From Paucibacter sp. DJ2R-2 (GTDB lineage Bacteria; Pseudomonadota; Gammaproteobacteria; Burkholderiales; Burkholderiaceae_C), in the NCBI RefSeq assembly GCF_025717675.1, contig NZ_JAJIRT010000011.1, positions 120,878 to 184,877 of the forward strand: 64,000 nt of DNA, written 5' to 3'. The notes beneath the pieces are model-generated. The model did no database searches. It was not told the DNA's origin and worked only from the letters and a program-made list of their open reading frames with translations. A program made the position numbers and the translations under genes. This document shows, piece after piece, positions 22,819 to 31,576 of the stretch (position 1 is the first letter of the stretch; each line of letters opens with the position of its first letter).

Positions 22819-23628
22819 ATGACCCGTGCCCTGATTGCCGACGACGAAGCGCATCTCGCCCTCTATCTGAAGAACCAGCTGCAGCAGCTCTGGCCCGAAC
22901 TCGAGATCGTGGCCATCGCCCGTAACGGCATCGAAGCCGCCGAGCAGATCGCCGAGTTGCAACCCGATCTCGCGTTTCTGGACATCCAGATGCCCGGTTT
23001 GACGGGGCTGGAGGTGGCGCAGGGCATCGAGGGTGCGACCCGGGTGATCTTTGTGACGGCCTATGACGACTATGCGGTGGCGGCCTTCGAGCACGCCGCC
23101 CTTGACTACCTGCTCAAGCCGCTGAAGACCGAGCGACTTGCACGCACGCTGGAGCGCGTGCGCGCCAGCCTGCTGCCGGCCGCGGCCGATGCAGCGCCTG
23201 CGGCCGCGCTGGAAGGCGGCCTGGCCGCCGCCTTGCAGACCTTGCTGCGGGGGAGCGCAGTTACTGGTTCGGGTGTCGTCTCGGGCGCGGAATCTGGCGC
23301 TGGACCTTTGCGTTATGTGCGCGCTGCCCAAGGCGATCTGACGCATCAGATCCCGGTGGAGGATGTTCTCTACTTCCATGCCGACGACAAATACACGGTG
23401 GTGCAAACGGCCCGCGGTGAGCATCTGATCCGCACCCCCATCGTCGACTTGGTGGCCCAGCTGGAGCCCGCGCAGTTCTGGCAGGTTCATCGGTCCACGG
23501 TGATCAATCTGAGCCACCTGGCCGGGACGCGGCGCGACGAGCTGAGCAGGCTGTTTGTCCGCTTCAAGGGGCACGAGCGCGAGCTGCCGGTCAGCCGCGC
23601 CTATGTCCATCTCTTCAAGGCCATGTAA
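22819..23628 (+). CDS. LytTR family response regulator (AlgR-like)
   Basis: A 269-residue regulator: a receiver domain (acidic pocket LIADDE, phospho-acceptor Asp55 in FLDIQMPG, conserved FVTAYDDYAV and LLKPLK), a variable Ala-rich linker, and a C-terminal LytTR DNA-binding domain from about residue 165 (IPVEDVLYFHADDKYT, FWQVHRSTVIN). It is the partner of the preceding kinase. Targets of the family are imperfect direct repeats; none could be assigned confidently here. The EamA gene follows 10 bp later and may be co-transcribed. Confidence 0.92.
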   Translation: MTRALIADDEAHLALYLKNQLQQLWPELEIVAIARNGIEAAEQIAELQPDLAFLDIQMPGLTGLEVAQGIEGATRVIFVTAYDDYAVAAFEHAALDYLLKPLKTERLARTLERVRASLLPAAADAAPAAALEGGLAAALQTLLRGSAVTGSGVVSGAESGAGPLRYVRAAQGDLTHQIPVEDVLYFHADDKYTVVQTARGEHLIRTPIVDLVAQLEPAQFWQVHRSTVINLSHLAGTRRDELSRLFVRFKGHERELPVSRAYVHLFKAM

Positions 23629-23638
23629 GTTGGGCGCC

Positions 23639-24523
23639 ATGAAGCCCTTTGACCTGGGCGAGCTCCTGTTGCTGGCGGCCATCTGGGGCGCCTCCTTTCT
23701 ATTCATGCGCTTGGGAGCCCACGAATTCGGCCCCGTGGCGATGGCGGCTCTGCGCGTCAGCGGCGCCAGCCTTTTGCTCCTGCCTTTGTTGATCGGCCGA
23801 TTCGGCGCCCAGGGTTGGCAAGAGCTGCGGCGGGAATGGCGGGTGCTGCTGGGCATTGCCTTGCTGAACAGCGCCTTGCCCTTCACCCTGTTCAGCTTCG
23901 CGGCGCTGTCGATCACGGCCGGTTTGTCCAGCATCCTCAATGCCACCACTCCGCTTTGGGGCGCCTTGGTGGCCTGGGCCTGGCTGGGCCAGTCCTTGAG
24001 CCTGTCGCGGGTCATGGGCTTGTCGATCGGCTTTGCCGGCGTGTTTTTTCTGGCCTGGGGGCAGGCTGACTTCAAACCCGGCGGCAGTGGCTGGGCCTTG
24101 CTGGCCTGTCTGGCGGCGACGCTGTGCTACGGGTTGGCGGCCAGCTTCACCAAACGCTTTGCCGCGCATATTCGGCCGTTGACGGTGGCGACCGGCAGCC
24201 AGGTCTATGCTGCTTTGCTGCTGGCCGCGCCGGCGCTGCAGGCTTGGCCGCCCGTGGCGCCGAGCCGTTCGGCCTGGTTGGGTGTCGTGATGCTGGCGCT
24301 TTTGTGTTCCGGCGTGGCCTACATCCTGTACTTTCGTTTGATGCAACGCATCGGTCCCAGCAACACCCTGGCCGTGACCTTTTTGATCCCGGTCTTTGCC
24401 GTGCTTTGGGGTTGGCTGTTTCTGGCCGAGGCCTTCACTGGGCAGATGGCGCTGGGCTGCGCCATCGTGCTGGCGGGAACGGCGATGGCCTTGGGCCTGA
24501 TTGGCTGGGGCAAGACGCGCTGA
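23639..24523 (+). CDS. EamA/DMT family transporter
   Basis: The 294-residue protein has ten predicted membrane helices in two EamA repeats (ELLLLAAIWGASFLFMRLGA at the start; LACLAATLCYGLAASFTKRF opening the second half). Members export metabolites or amino acids; the substrate is unknown. The start ATG 23639 is 10 bp after the LytTR stop. Longer starts would overlap that gene heavily and lack a membrane-compatible N-terminus. It ends 33 bp before the convergent AcoR-like gene, with no strong hairpin terminator between. Confidence 0.88.
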   Translation: MKPFDLGELLLLAAIWGASFLFMRLGAHEFGPVAMAALRVSGASLLLLPLLIGRFGAQGWQELRREWRVLLGIALLNSALPFTLFSFAALSITAGLSSILNATTPLWGALVAWAWLGQSLSLSRVMGLSIGFAGVFFLAWGQADFKPGGSGWALLACLAATLCYGLAASFTKRFAAHIRPLTVATGSQVYAALLLAAPALQAWPPVAPSRSAWLGVVMLALLCSGVAYILYFRLMQRIGPSNTLAVTFLIPVFAVLWGWLFLAEAFTGQMALGCAIVLAGTAMALGLIGWGKTR

Positions 24524-24556
24524 ATTTGCAGCTTAGCCCGTCCGGCCCTGCGTCCT

Positions 24557-25792
24557 TCAGGAATGCGCGTCCGGGCTCTTGAGCTTGCGGTACAGGGTGC
24601 TGCGGCCAATGCCCAGCTGCCGCGCTGCCAAGGCCAGGTTGCCCTGACAGGCGTGCACGGTCTGGCGGATCATGCGCATCTCCGAGGCACGCAAGGTCAA
24701 GGCATCGGCTGTGGGCACGGCAGGCTCCAGCAGCAATGGGCTGAATGAGGTGTCAGCCACAGGCGCGAGCTCATCCAGCGACTGTTCTGGAGTGAGCACG
24801 ATGGCCGGCGCGTCCGCTGGAGCTTCCGGTGTCGCCATGTTGGCCGCTGCTGCCGTGACGGGCCATGACGGGCGGCTGCTGGGGCTCAAACGGCCGTAGA
24901 GCATGGGTGCGGCATCGGGGTGGCCGCGTGCCACCGTGCCATGCAGCAGCAGACTCATCGCTGTGTCGGGCTGGTTGCGGCTGAGCGCTTGCAGTTCGCT
25001 CATGCCCAGGCCGAAGATTTGCGTCAGATCGAGCCGGCGCAGCGCCGTGGCAGGCAGGTTCAGCAAATCCAGGGCACGCCGGTTGGCGCCTAAGAGCTGG
25101 CCGTCTTCGCCCAGGGCCATCACCCCTTCATTGAGCGTGCCCAGCCGCTGCGGACTGGCATGCAGATGCAGGCGGGTGTTGCTGCTGAATCGGTCGTTGA
25201 ACCACTGGTTTTCGATCATGCGGGCCGAGATGCGGGCCAGCGCCAGGGTGTGGGGGTGGTAGCTGCGGCGGTCGCTGGAAACATCGATCACGCCCAGCAA
25301 GGCGCCTTTGTGGTCGAAGATGGGTGCGGCGGAGCAGGTCAGAAACTGCAGCGAACGCAGATAGTGTTCGGCGCCATTGACCACGGTCGGGCGCTCGGTC
25401 ATCAACGTCGTGCCCACGGCATTGGTGCCCTGCGTGGCCTCGGCCCATTGCGCCCCCGGTGCCAGCGCAATCTGCTGGGCCCGGGCTAGAAAACCGGCGT
25501 CGCCGAGCGAGTGCAGGACCACGCCGCTGGCATCGGTCAGCAACACCATGCTCTGCGCATGGCTCAGTTGCTCGTAGAGCATTTCCATCAAGGGCAGGGC
25601 TTGCGCGCACAGGCGCGCATTGCGCAGCTGCAAGTCAGCAAGCCGGCTGCCTTCGATTCGGTGGAGATCCGGCGTTTGATGCGGCTGCAGCCCGAACATC
25701 TGGCAGCGCTCGTGGGAACTCTGGATGGTGCTTTGGTGCAAGGCCTGGCTGTGCGCAGATGCAGCCGGCCTCACGGTTTGGGATGAAAACAA
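24557..25792 (-). CDS. AcoR-like transcriptional regulator lacking the AAA+ domain
   Basis: The 411-residue protein has the N-terminus of AcoR-type sigma-54 activators (IQSSHERCQMFGL, then a GAF domain with GTNAVGTTLMTERP and FLTCSAAPIFDHKGALLGVIDVS). A PAS-like segment (about 215-270), a Pro/Ala-rich linker and a C-terminal Fis-type helix-turn-helix (about 365-405, LALAARQLGIGRSTLYRKLK) follow. No Walker A, GAFTGA or Walker B is present, so it cannot activate sigma-54 in the usual way. The start is a TTG at 25792; an ATG at 25699 is possible but would remove the conserved SHERC region. Target unknown. Confidence 0.75.
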   Translation of the reverse strand: MFSSQTVRPAASAHSQALHQSTIQSSHERCQMFGLQPHQTPDLHRIEGSRLADLQLRNARLCAQALPLMEMLYEQLSHAQSMVLLTDASGVVLHSLGDAGFLARAQQIALAPGAQWAEATQGTNAVGTTLMTERPTVVNGAEHYLRSLQFLTCSAAPIFDHKGALLGVIDVSSDRRSYHPHTLALARISARMIENQWFNDRFSSNTRLHLHASPQRLGTLNEGVMALGEDGQLLGANRRALDLLNLPATALRRLDLTQIFGLGMSELQALSRNQPDTAMSLLLHGTVARGHPDAAPMLYGRLSPSSRPSWPVTAAAANMATPEAPADAPAIVLTPEQSLDELAPVADTSFSPLLLEPAVPTADALTLRASEMRMIRQTVHACQGNLALAARQLGIGRSTLYRKLKSPDAHS

Positions 25793-25919
25793 TACCTGCC
25801 CCTGAATGCTTTATTTGAAGAACCACTATCGGGCAAGTGCCGGAAGCTGGCAAGCGGGGAAGGTCGGGTTGGCAGGTCTAGCCCCCCAATTTGAAGCTTG
25901 GATATTTGAAAAACAGATG

Positions 25920-28472
25920 TCAGGCGTTGCTAGTTGCGCGCACTTCGCCCATTGTGGTGACGCCTTGCAACACTTTGACGATGCCGTCCTGTCGCAGCGA
26001 GCGCAGGCCTTCGTTGAGAGCGGCCTGGAACAGCTCTTCGGCACGGGCCCCGGTCTGGATCAGGCGACGGATGGGCTTGCTGACGACCAGCAGTTCATGC
26101 AGACCGGCCCGGCCCTTGAAGCCGCTGAACTCGCACTTTTCACAGCCAGGGCTGTGGAAGTGCAGCAGCTCGCCATTGATGCCGTACTGGGCCTGCCAGC
26201 TGGCCAGCAGGGCTGTGCGCGAGGGGCGGTGCTCGGCACTGAATACGTGCAAGTAATCATCCAGCCATTCGTCCTGGTCGCTCAGGCTCAAGGGCTCGCC
26301 AACCCGGCAGGCCGGGCACAGACGGCGCACCAGGCGCTGTGCCAGCACGGCGAGCAGGGAGTCGGCGAAGTTGAAGGGGTCCATGCCCATGTCCAGCAGG
26401 CGGGTGATGGTCTCCGCCGCGCTATTGGTGTGCAAGGTGGACATCACCATATGGCCGGTCAGCGAGGCTTCGACGGCGATCTCAGCGGTTTCCTGGTCGC
26501 GGATTTCGCCGACCATGATGACGTCCGGGTCGGCGCGCAGGAAGGCGCGCAAGGCCTTGGCAAAGGTCCACTCGATGCGCGGGTTGACCTGCACCTGGCG
26601 CAGACCGGCCTGGGTAATCTCGATCGGGTCTTCGGCTGTCCAGATCTTGCGGTCGGGTGTGTTGATATGGGCCAGGGCCGAATGCAGGGTGGTGGTTTTG
26701 CCCGAGCCCGTGGGTCCGACGCAGAGCACCATGCCGTAAGGGCGGGCCACAGCCGTCTGCAAATTGCTTAAATTGTCCGGGCTCAGACCGAGCTTCTCCA
26801 GCGGAATCGGCCGCGAGGAGGACAGCAGGCGCATCACCACATCTTCCAAACCGTTGTTGGTCGGAATGGTGGCCACGCGCAGTTCCAGTTTGGACTGCGG
26901 CACATAGCGTGAGAAATTGATCTTGCCGTCCTGCGGCTTGCGGCGCTCGGAAATGTCGAGCTCGCACATGATCTTGATGCGGGCGATCATGGCATTGCGG
27001 TAGGTGTGAGGCAGCTCCAGATAGGGGTGCATCACACCGTCACGGCGAAAGCGGATCTTGACCTTCTCGCTGCCCGGGTGGGTTTCGATATGGATGTCGG
27101 ACACGCCCTGGTTGCTGGCGTCGATGATCATGGTGTTGATCAGGCGGACCAGGGAGTTGTCGCTTTGCTCGATCGGCTGCTCATCCTCGCGGACGCTGCG
27201 CTCCTGGCCTTCGCGCTCCAGGGTCTCGATCAGCTTGTCGGCCTTGTCGAGGCTGAAGTCGACCTGGAAAGCGCCCAGGTTCAGTTCGCTGCTGCGCCCC
27301 ACGGATTCACTGCCGTAGCGTTCATAGGCCTGGTGAATGGCGAAGCTCAGTGAACCGATCTTGGCCAGCGTGGGCGTGACCTTGAGTTGAGAGATGAACT
27401 CGACCTCGTCCAGCGCATCGCGTCGCGTTGGGTCCTCCATGGCCACGATCAAGCGGCCATCACGCAAGAGCAGGGGCAAGACTTCCAATCGCTTGGCCAC
27501 CGCATAGGGGAGCTTGACGATAGCCTCGGGTTCGAAGGCAAAGTTGCCGACGTCGACCAGGGGGTAGCCCATCTTGCGGGCCAGGGCCGACTGCAGGGCT
27601 TGACGGGTCACCACGCCCTTGCGCACCAGCAGTTCGCCCAGTGGCACCGAACGGTCGTCGCGCTGCTGGATCAGGGCTTGTTCCAGCTGCTCCTGCGTGA
27701 TCAGGTCCAAGGCCAGCAAGGCCTCGCCGATGCGCACCATGGGCATGCGGGCCTGCTGGTCGATGGCTTGCACGAGTTGGTCGGCGGTGACGATCTGCTG
27801 CGCCACCAGGATGTCGCCGACGCGGCGGGAACGCAGATGCGATTGCTCCGACGCCGCCTCTTCGACCTGATCGGAGGTGACCAACTGCTCCTTGATCAAC
27901 AGATCGCCGATGCGTTCCCCGATCTCGAAATGCTCCAGGGCCTCGCGCGGGATGAAGACACGCAGGACCGAGTCGTCGCTGTCGCTCAAGGGCGGGAACA
28001 GGAACAGGCCGAGGTCGTCATGGCAGTGGCCGACGGTGATGCCGCGCAGTTCACCGCCGCCCACAAAGTGCAGCTTGAACTCGCTGCGCGGACGGTGGTC
28101 TAGGCGCAGGACGTCATCATCGGTCACGGCTCGGGCCGGCACCACGATGGGCCGCAGCAGCTTGAGCGCGCGAAACTGGCTGAACTTCAAAGGCATGGCA
28201 CTGCGCGCCGGCGGCACATTGATCTGCGCCAGGCGTTCGTGCGGTGCCATCAGGATCACATGACCCGCACTGCGGCTGTTGTTGAGCCCGAGGATCTCGC
28301 AGGGCTCAGGGGACACCTGCGTCGTGGCCTGAGGATAGGCCGCATAGGGCGGCATGGGCCACGCAAAGCCATCATTGGCTCGGCTCTGTGCTCGCATGGT
28401 GGCGGCGGCCTCGCCCGCACTGGAGCCGGCCTTCTCGTGGGGCCAGGGCAGTGGGGTGGACAGATCGGTCAT
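25920..28472 (-). CDS. PilB/GspE-family secretion ATPase with four MshEN-type repeats
   Basis: The 850-residue protein starts at ATG 28472 (good GGAG 11-14 bases upstream). Residues about 1-180 are poorly conserved. Residues 187-306 are four tandem 30-residue repeats of the MshEN type. The hexameric ATPase core follows, with Walker A GPTGSGKTTT, DPDVIMVGEIRDQETAE (Walker B region), LTGHMVMSTLHTN, and a CPAC...CEKC zinc motif near the C-terminus. Such ATPases drive pilus or pseudopilus assembly, and MshEN domains can bind c-di-GMP. No pilC/pilD/gsp genes adjoin it, so its machine is unknown; the minor pilins 12 kb away are possible clients. Confidence 0.85.
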   Translation of the reverse strand: MTDLSTPLPWPHEKAGSSAGEAAATMRAQSRANDGFAWPMPPYAAYPQATTQVSPEPCEILGLNNSRSAGHVILMAPHERLAQINVPPARSAMPLKFSQFRALKLLRPIVVPARAVTDDDVLRLDHRPRSEFKLHFVGGGELRGITVGHCHDDLGLFLFPPLSDSDDSVLRVFIPREALEHFEIGERIGDLLIKEQLVTSDQVEEAASEQSHLRSRRVGDILVAQQIVTADQLVQAIDQQARMPMVRIGEALLALDLITQEQLEQALIQQRDDRSVPLGELLVRKGVVTRQALQSALARKMGYPLVDVGNFAFEPEAIVKLPYAVAKRLEVLPLLLRDGRLIVAMEDPTRRDALDEVEFISQLKVTPTLAKIGSLSFAIHQAYERYGSESVGRSSELNLGAFQVDFSLDKADKLIETLEREGQERSVREDEQPIEQSDNSLVRLINTMIIDASNQGVSDIHIETHPGSEKVKIRFRRDGVMHPYLELPHTYRNAMIARIKIMCELDISERRKPQDGKINFSRYVPQSKLELRVATIPTNNGLEDVVMRLLSSSRPIPLEKLGLSPDNLSNLQTAVARPYGMVLCVGPTGSGKTTTLHSALAHINTPDRKIWTAEDPIEITQAGLRQVQVNPRIEWTFAKALRAFLRADPDVIMVGEIRDQETAEIAVEASLTGHMVMSTLHTNSAAETITRLLDMGMDPFNFADSLLAVLAQRLVRRLCPACRVGEPLSLSDQDEWLDDYLHVFSAEHRPSRTALLASWQAQYGINGELLHFHSPGCEKCEFSGFKGRAGLHELLVVSKPIRRLIQTGARAEELFQAALNEGLRSLRQDGIVKVLQGVTTMGEVRATSNA

Positions 28473-28726
28473 GCAGAAATTCTCCAATGAGGGCAAGGCG
28501 CAAACCCGCTTCAGCCGCTGCGGCGCGAACGGGTCGCAAGGTCCGCCACGAATGCTAAGGCCGGCGGCAGTGCCGGCAAACCGTGAATAGGTCAGCGTGC
28601 CACATTCTCTTTGTTTTTTCATGGGCAGACTTGGGTGAGGCTGAGCTGCTCGCTGGGCGACTCGGTGTGCAGGATGCTTGCCGGCACAATCCAATCATTC
28701 ATCGCCACCAACGCCGCGGAAACTCC

Positions 28727-29389
28727 ATGCCCCAGTTGCCATCAAGCCAGCCCACCGTTCTGTTGACAGGGTTCGAAGCCTTTGGCGGTGAAACCGTCAA
28801 CCCGTCCTGGCTGCTGGCCCAAGCTTTGGACGGACAGGTGATCGAAGGGCACCGGGTGGTGGCGCGCCTGCTGCCTTGTGTCTTCGGGCAGGCGCTGCAG
28901 GTGCTCGACCGCGCCTTGCACGAGGTGCGGCCGAGTTTGGTGTTGGCCTTGGGGCAGGCGGCGGGCCGCAGTGAGTTGTCGCTGGAACGGGTGGCCATCA
29001 ATGTCGACGACGCGCGCATTGCAGACAACGCTGGGGCCCAGCCTGTTGATACACCGGTGGTGCATGGCGCGCCGGCGGCCTATTTCTCAACCTTGCCGAT
29101 CAAGGCCATGACGGCCGCCGTGCGTGCAGCCGGACTGCCTGCGGCCGTGTCCCAGACGGCCGGCACCTTTGTTTGCAACCATGTGTTTTTCGGCCTGCAA
29201 CATGCGCTGGCAGGCAGTCCGGTGCGCAGCGGCTTCATGCATATTCCCATGCTGCCTGAGCAAGCAGCTCGGCACGCCCAGATGGCCAGCATGAGCCTCT
29301 CCTGCATGAGCCAAGGCCTGCGTTTGGCCTTGCAAGTGGCGCTGCAAGTGAAGCAGGATTTGCAGGTCGCAGATGGCGCCATTGCCTGA
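28727..29389 (+). CDS. pcp: pyroglutamyl-peptidase I (pyrrolidone-carboxylate peptidase)
   Basis: Cytoplasmic cysteine peptidase (family C15) that removes N-terminal pyroglutamate. The 220-residue product from ATG 28727 has LLTGFEAFGGETVNPSW at the start. The catalytic triad residues sit in their family contexts: Glu87 (LSLERVAIN), Cys150 (AGTFVCNHVFFGL) and His172 (GFMHIPMLPEQ). Upstream in-frame codons lack homology. It is divergent from the PilB-like gene across 254 bp in which I see no other gene, and precedes the bufferin operon by 139 bp. No functional link to either is evident. Confidence 0.95.
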   Translation: MPQLPSSQPTVLLTGFEAFGGETVNPSWLLAQALDGQVIEGHRVVARLLPCVFGQALQVLDRALHEVRPSLVLALGQAAGRSELSLERVAINVDDARIADNAGAQPVDTPVVHGAPAAYFSTLPIKAMTAAVRAAGLPAAVSQTAGTFVCNHVFFGLQHALAGSPVRSGFMHIPMLPEQAARHAQMASMSLSCMSQGLRLALQVALQVKQDLQVADGAIA

Positions 29390-29414
29390 TTTCGAAGTTT
29401 TTTTGCACGAACGC

Positions 29415-29443
29415 TGTAAGACCAGGCCCTTGTCTTGCGACTG
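29415..29443 (+). promoter_or_regulatory. candidate ECF sigma factor promoter of the bufferin operon
   Basis: TGTAAG (29415-29420), a 17-bp spacer, then CGACTG (29438-29443), 85 bp before the bufA1 start. The GTAA / CG-rich -10 layout is that of ECF-dependent promoters known for several bufferin operons. No ECF sigma or anti-sigma gene lies nearby. Pattern match by eye only. Confidence 0.35.
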
Positions 29444-29450
29444 AATCCAG

Positions 29451-29472
29451 CCCGCGGCATCATGCCGCCGGG
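29451..29472 (+). other. stem-loop in the bufA1 leader
   Basis: CCCGCGGC - ATCAT - GCCGCCGGG forms an almost perfect hairpin with one bulged C in the 5' leader of bufA1. No T-run follows, so it is not an intrinsic terminator; it could stabilise the mRNA or mark the end of pcp transcription. Confidence 0.35.
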
Positions 29473-29528
29473 ACCGAGTCTCTCTAGCGGTCTCCTTCCT
29501 CTCCCTTTTCATTCATCAGGAGTAGTTC

Positions 29529-29807
29529 ATGCAAAGCAAGCAAATGGTTTCTGCCGCACTGGCTGCCGTGTTCGCCATCGGCCTGGTCGGGCAAGCCGCC
29601 GCTCAGGACAAAACGGCCAAGGAAAAGTGCTTCGGTATTGCCAAGGCCGGTGAAAACGACTGCTCCAACCTCAGCGGCAGCCATTCCTGCGCGGGTCAGG
29701 CCAAGACGGACATGGCCGTCGAGGAATGGAAGTACGTGGCCAAGGGCAGCTGCAAGGCCCAGAACGGCCTGAGCGCCGAAGAAGCCAAAGCCAAGCTGAA
29801 GAAGTAA
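29529..29807 (+). CDS. bufA1: bufferin-type RiPP precursor (DUF2282, BufA1-like)
   Basis: A 92-residue secreted peptide: a Sec signal (residues 1-25, cleavage near AAA-QD) and a short core with exactly four cysteines (34, 45, 54, 75) in the DUF2282 pattern KCFGIAKAGENDC, SHSCAGQAK and GSCKAQNG. DUF2282 proteins are the precursors of bufferins, periplasmic copper-binding peptides whose inner cysteines are reported to be oxidised to thiooxazoles by a DUF692 enzyme. The ribosome binding site AGGAG is clear at 29518-29522. The next genes encode that enzyme, its DUF2063 partner and a DoxX protein, the complete set. Copper as ligand is inferred from the family. Confidence 0.9.
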   Translation: MQSKQMVSAALAAVFAIGLVGQAAAQDKTAKEKCFGIAKAGENDCSNLSGSHSCAGQAKTDMAVEEWKYVAKGSCKAQNGLSAEEAKAKLKK

Positions 29808-29827
29808 GGCCGGGCGGCTTCATCATC

Positions 29828-30703
29828 ATGGCAGGCGGCCTGGTGGGCATGGGTTGGCGGCAAGCGCATTACGACGAGGTATTGGCCGCTGAGCGCAGCG
29901 AACCGGGCTGTGATTTTCTCGAAGTCCATTCTGAGAATTTTTTTGCCGGAGGTGGGGCCAGCTTGCAGGTCTTGATGGCCGGGCGCGAGCGCCTGCCTGT
30001 CAGTCTGCACGGTGTCGGCCTTGGCCTGGGGTCGGCCTGCGGCCTTGACCCGTGGCATCTGGATCGCCTGGTCGATTTGGTCGAGCGGGTGGATCCCATT
30101 CTGGTCTCGGACCATGCGGCTTTCACCCGCGCGCCTTGGTCCGGCACGCAGCAGAGCTTGATGCATGCCGGCGATTTGCTGCCCATCCCGTTTGAGCGCA
30201 GCAGTCTGGACTTGATGGTCCGTCATGTGCAGCAAGTGCAGGATCGCTTGCATCGGCCGCTGTTGGTGGAGAACCTCAGTGCTTATCTTGGCTGGCAAGT
30301 CGAAGGCGATGGAGCCATGTCCGAGCCCGAGTTCTTCAATGCTCTGACCTTGCGCAGCGGTTGTCGGCTGCTGCTGGATGTCAACAACCTCGTGGTCAAT
30401 GCGCGCAATGCCGGAGCTGCTGCCGATGCAGCGGCTCAGCAGGCCACCAACTGGCTGCAAGCCCTTCGGCCCGACGCCGTGGGCGAGATCCACCTGGCCG
30501 GGCATCGCGAATTGCCCGATCTGGTGATCGATGACCATGGCAGCTGCGTGTCAGAGCCCGTCTGGCAGGTGTACCGGGCGGCGATTGCGCGTTTCGGCCC
30601 TGTGCCCAGCCTGGTCGAGTGGGACAGCGAGATTCCCGAATTGCCGGTCTTGCTCGCCGAGGTGGCGCGGGCACGTGCGGAAATGCAGGCGGCGCAAGCA
30701 TGA
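29828..30703 (+). CDS. bufB1: multinuclear non-heme iron oxidase (DUF692/MNIO, BufB1-like)
   Basis: A 291-residue TIM-barrel enzyme of the MbnB/DUF692 class that modifies cysteines of the DUF2282 precursor. Start ATG 29828, 20 bp after bufA1. Candidate iron ligands sit in the conserved family contexts: DFLEVHSENFF, VSLHGVG, LVSDHAAF, LVENLSAYL, LLDVNNLVVN, GEIHLAGH, IDDHG and VEWDSEIP. The family uses a di- or tri-iron cluster and oxygen. It ends in a 4-bp overlap with the partner gene, so the two products are probably made in fixed ratio and act as a complex in the cytoplasm before export. Confidence 0.93.
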   Translation: MAGGLVGMGWRQAHYDEVLAAERSEPGCDFLEVHSENFFAGGGASLQVLMAGRERLPVSLHGVGLGLGSACGLDPWHLDRLVDLVERVDPILVSDHAAFTRAPWSGTQQSLMHAGDLLPIPFERSSLDLMVRHVQQVQDRLHRPLLVENLSAYLGWQVEGDGAMSEPEFFNALTLRSGCRLLLDVNNLVVNARNAGAAADAAAQQATNWLQALRPDAVGEIHLAGHRELPDLVIDDHGSCVSEPVWQVYRAAIARFGPVPSLVEWDSEIPELPVLLAEVARARAEMQAAQA

Positions 30704-31500
30704 GTGAAGCCATCCTCTTGCAGCGTCAGCAAGCCTTGCTGAAGGCTTTGACGGCTTCGGCTTCAGAAGCTGTCAGACTGATTCCGCAAGGCTTGCAGGC
30801 CGTGAGAGATGGTGATGCAGCGCTTGGTAAAGCGGGCTTGGCGCGCGGACTGCAGGCCTACCGGCTCAATGCGCAGGTGCTGGCTGACAAGGTGCTGGCG
30901 CAGGCTTTCCCCCGGCTCCGGCAAGAACTGGGTGAAGCCGACTTTGCGGCCATGGCCTGGGCTTGCTGGCGTCAGCGCCCTCCGCATTGCGGGGACCTGG
31001 GCGAATGGGGCGCCGTCGTGCCTCGCTTTTTGGCTGATCAGTCAGGGATGGAGCCCTGGCTGCCCGAGCTTGCAGAACTGGAGTGGGCAATTCACAGCCT
31101 GGAACGCTGGCCTGACGATGCGCTCGACCCGGCTTCCTTGGGTCTCATGGCGACGGCAGCGCCGCCGGACTACACCCTGGTTCTGCGCGCGGGTTCGCAG
31201 CTTTTGGAGCTCAGCGGAACGGCCTGGGGCGCTTGGCAGGGCGAACAGAGTCCACGCGACGACATGGATGCCGTGCAGCTTTTGCTCTGGCGCCCACGTT
31301 GGCGGGCTGAGCTGCAGCGGCTCGGTCCGAACGAAGCTGCGTTCATGCGGGCCTTGTTGCAGGGGCAAAGCCTGGAGCAGGCCTTGGATGCGGCGCAGCG
31401 AAGCGCATCGTCCGGCGATGCGTTTGATTTTGGAGCCTGGCTGCAGGCCGCGCTGAAGCAGGGCTGGCTGGGCTCCGCACGCCTGCTGGCAAGGCGCTGA
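30700..31500 (+). CDS. bufC1: DUF2063 partner protein of the bufferin enzyme (BufC1-like)
   Basis: A 266-residue protein whose N-terminus (LLQRQQALLKALTA) and AYRLNAQVLADKVLAQAFPRL segment are the DUF2063 'putative DNA-binding' region. Despite that name, in MNIO operons (bufC, hvfC) the protein is a peptide-binding partner that delivers the precursor to the oxidase. The ATG overlaps the bufB1 stop (ATGA). The C-terminal half is Trp- and Leu-rich and poorly conserved. No catalytic motif is visible. The role rests mainly on operon position and the DUF2063 N-terminus. Confidence 0.85.
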   Translation: MSEAILLQRQQALLKALTASASEAVRLIPQGLQAVRDGDAALGKAGLARGLQAYRLNAQVLADKVLAQAFPRLRQELGEADFAAMAWACWRQRPPHCGDLGEWGAVVPRFLADQSGMEPWLPELAELEWAIHSLERWPDDALDPASLGLMATAAPPDYTLVLRAGSQLLELSGTAWGAWQGEQSPRDDMDAVQLLLWRPRWRAELQRLGPNEAAFMRALLQGQSLEQALDAAQRSASSGDAFDFGAWLQAALKQGWLGSARLLARR

Positions 31501-31576
31501 ACGACTCGCGCGCTCGACCTGCCTGCTGTCTTGTTCTTTCCGTTTTTTCTTGTTTCATCATTCAAGGAGCTACCTC

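Noticed and set aside
28080..28260. PilZ domain in the N-terminal part of the PilB-like ATPase
   Set aside because: A segment ending LGLFLFPP loosely resembles the PilZ G-x-F pattern, but the RxxxR and D-x-S-x-x-G motifs are absent.
29390..29410. T-run after pcp as an intrinsic terminator
   Set aside because: The T-run (29398-29404) is not preceded by a convincing hairpin; only a short ATGGCGCCAT palindrome lies further upstream.
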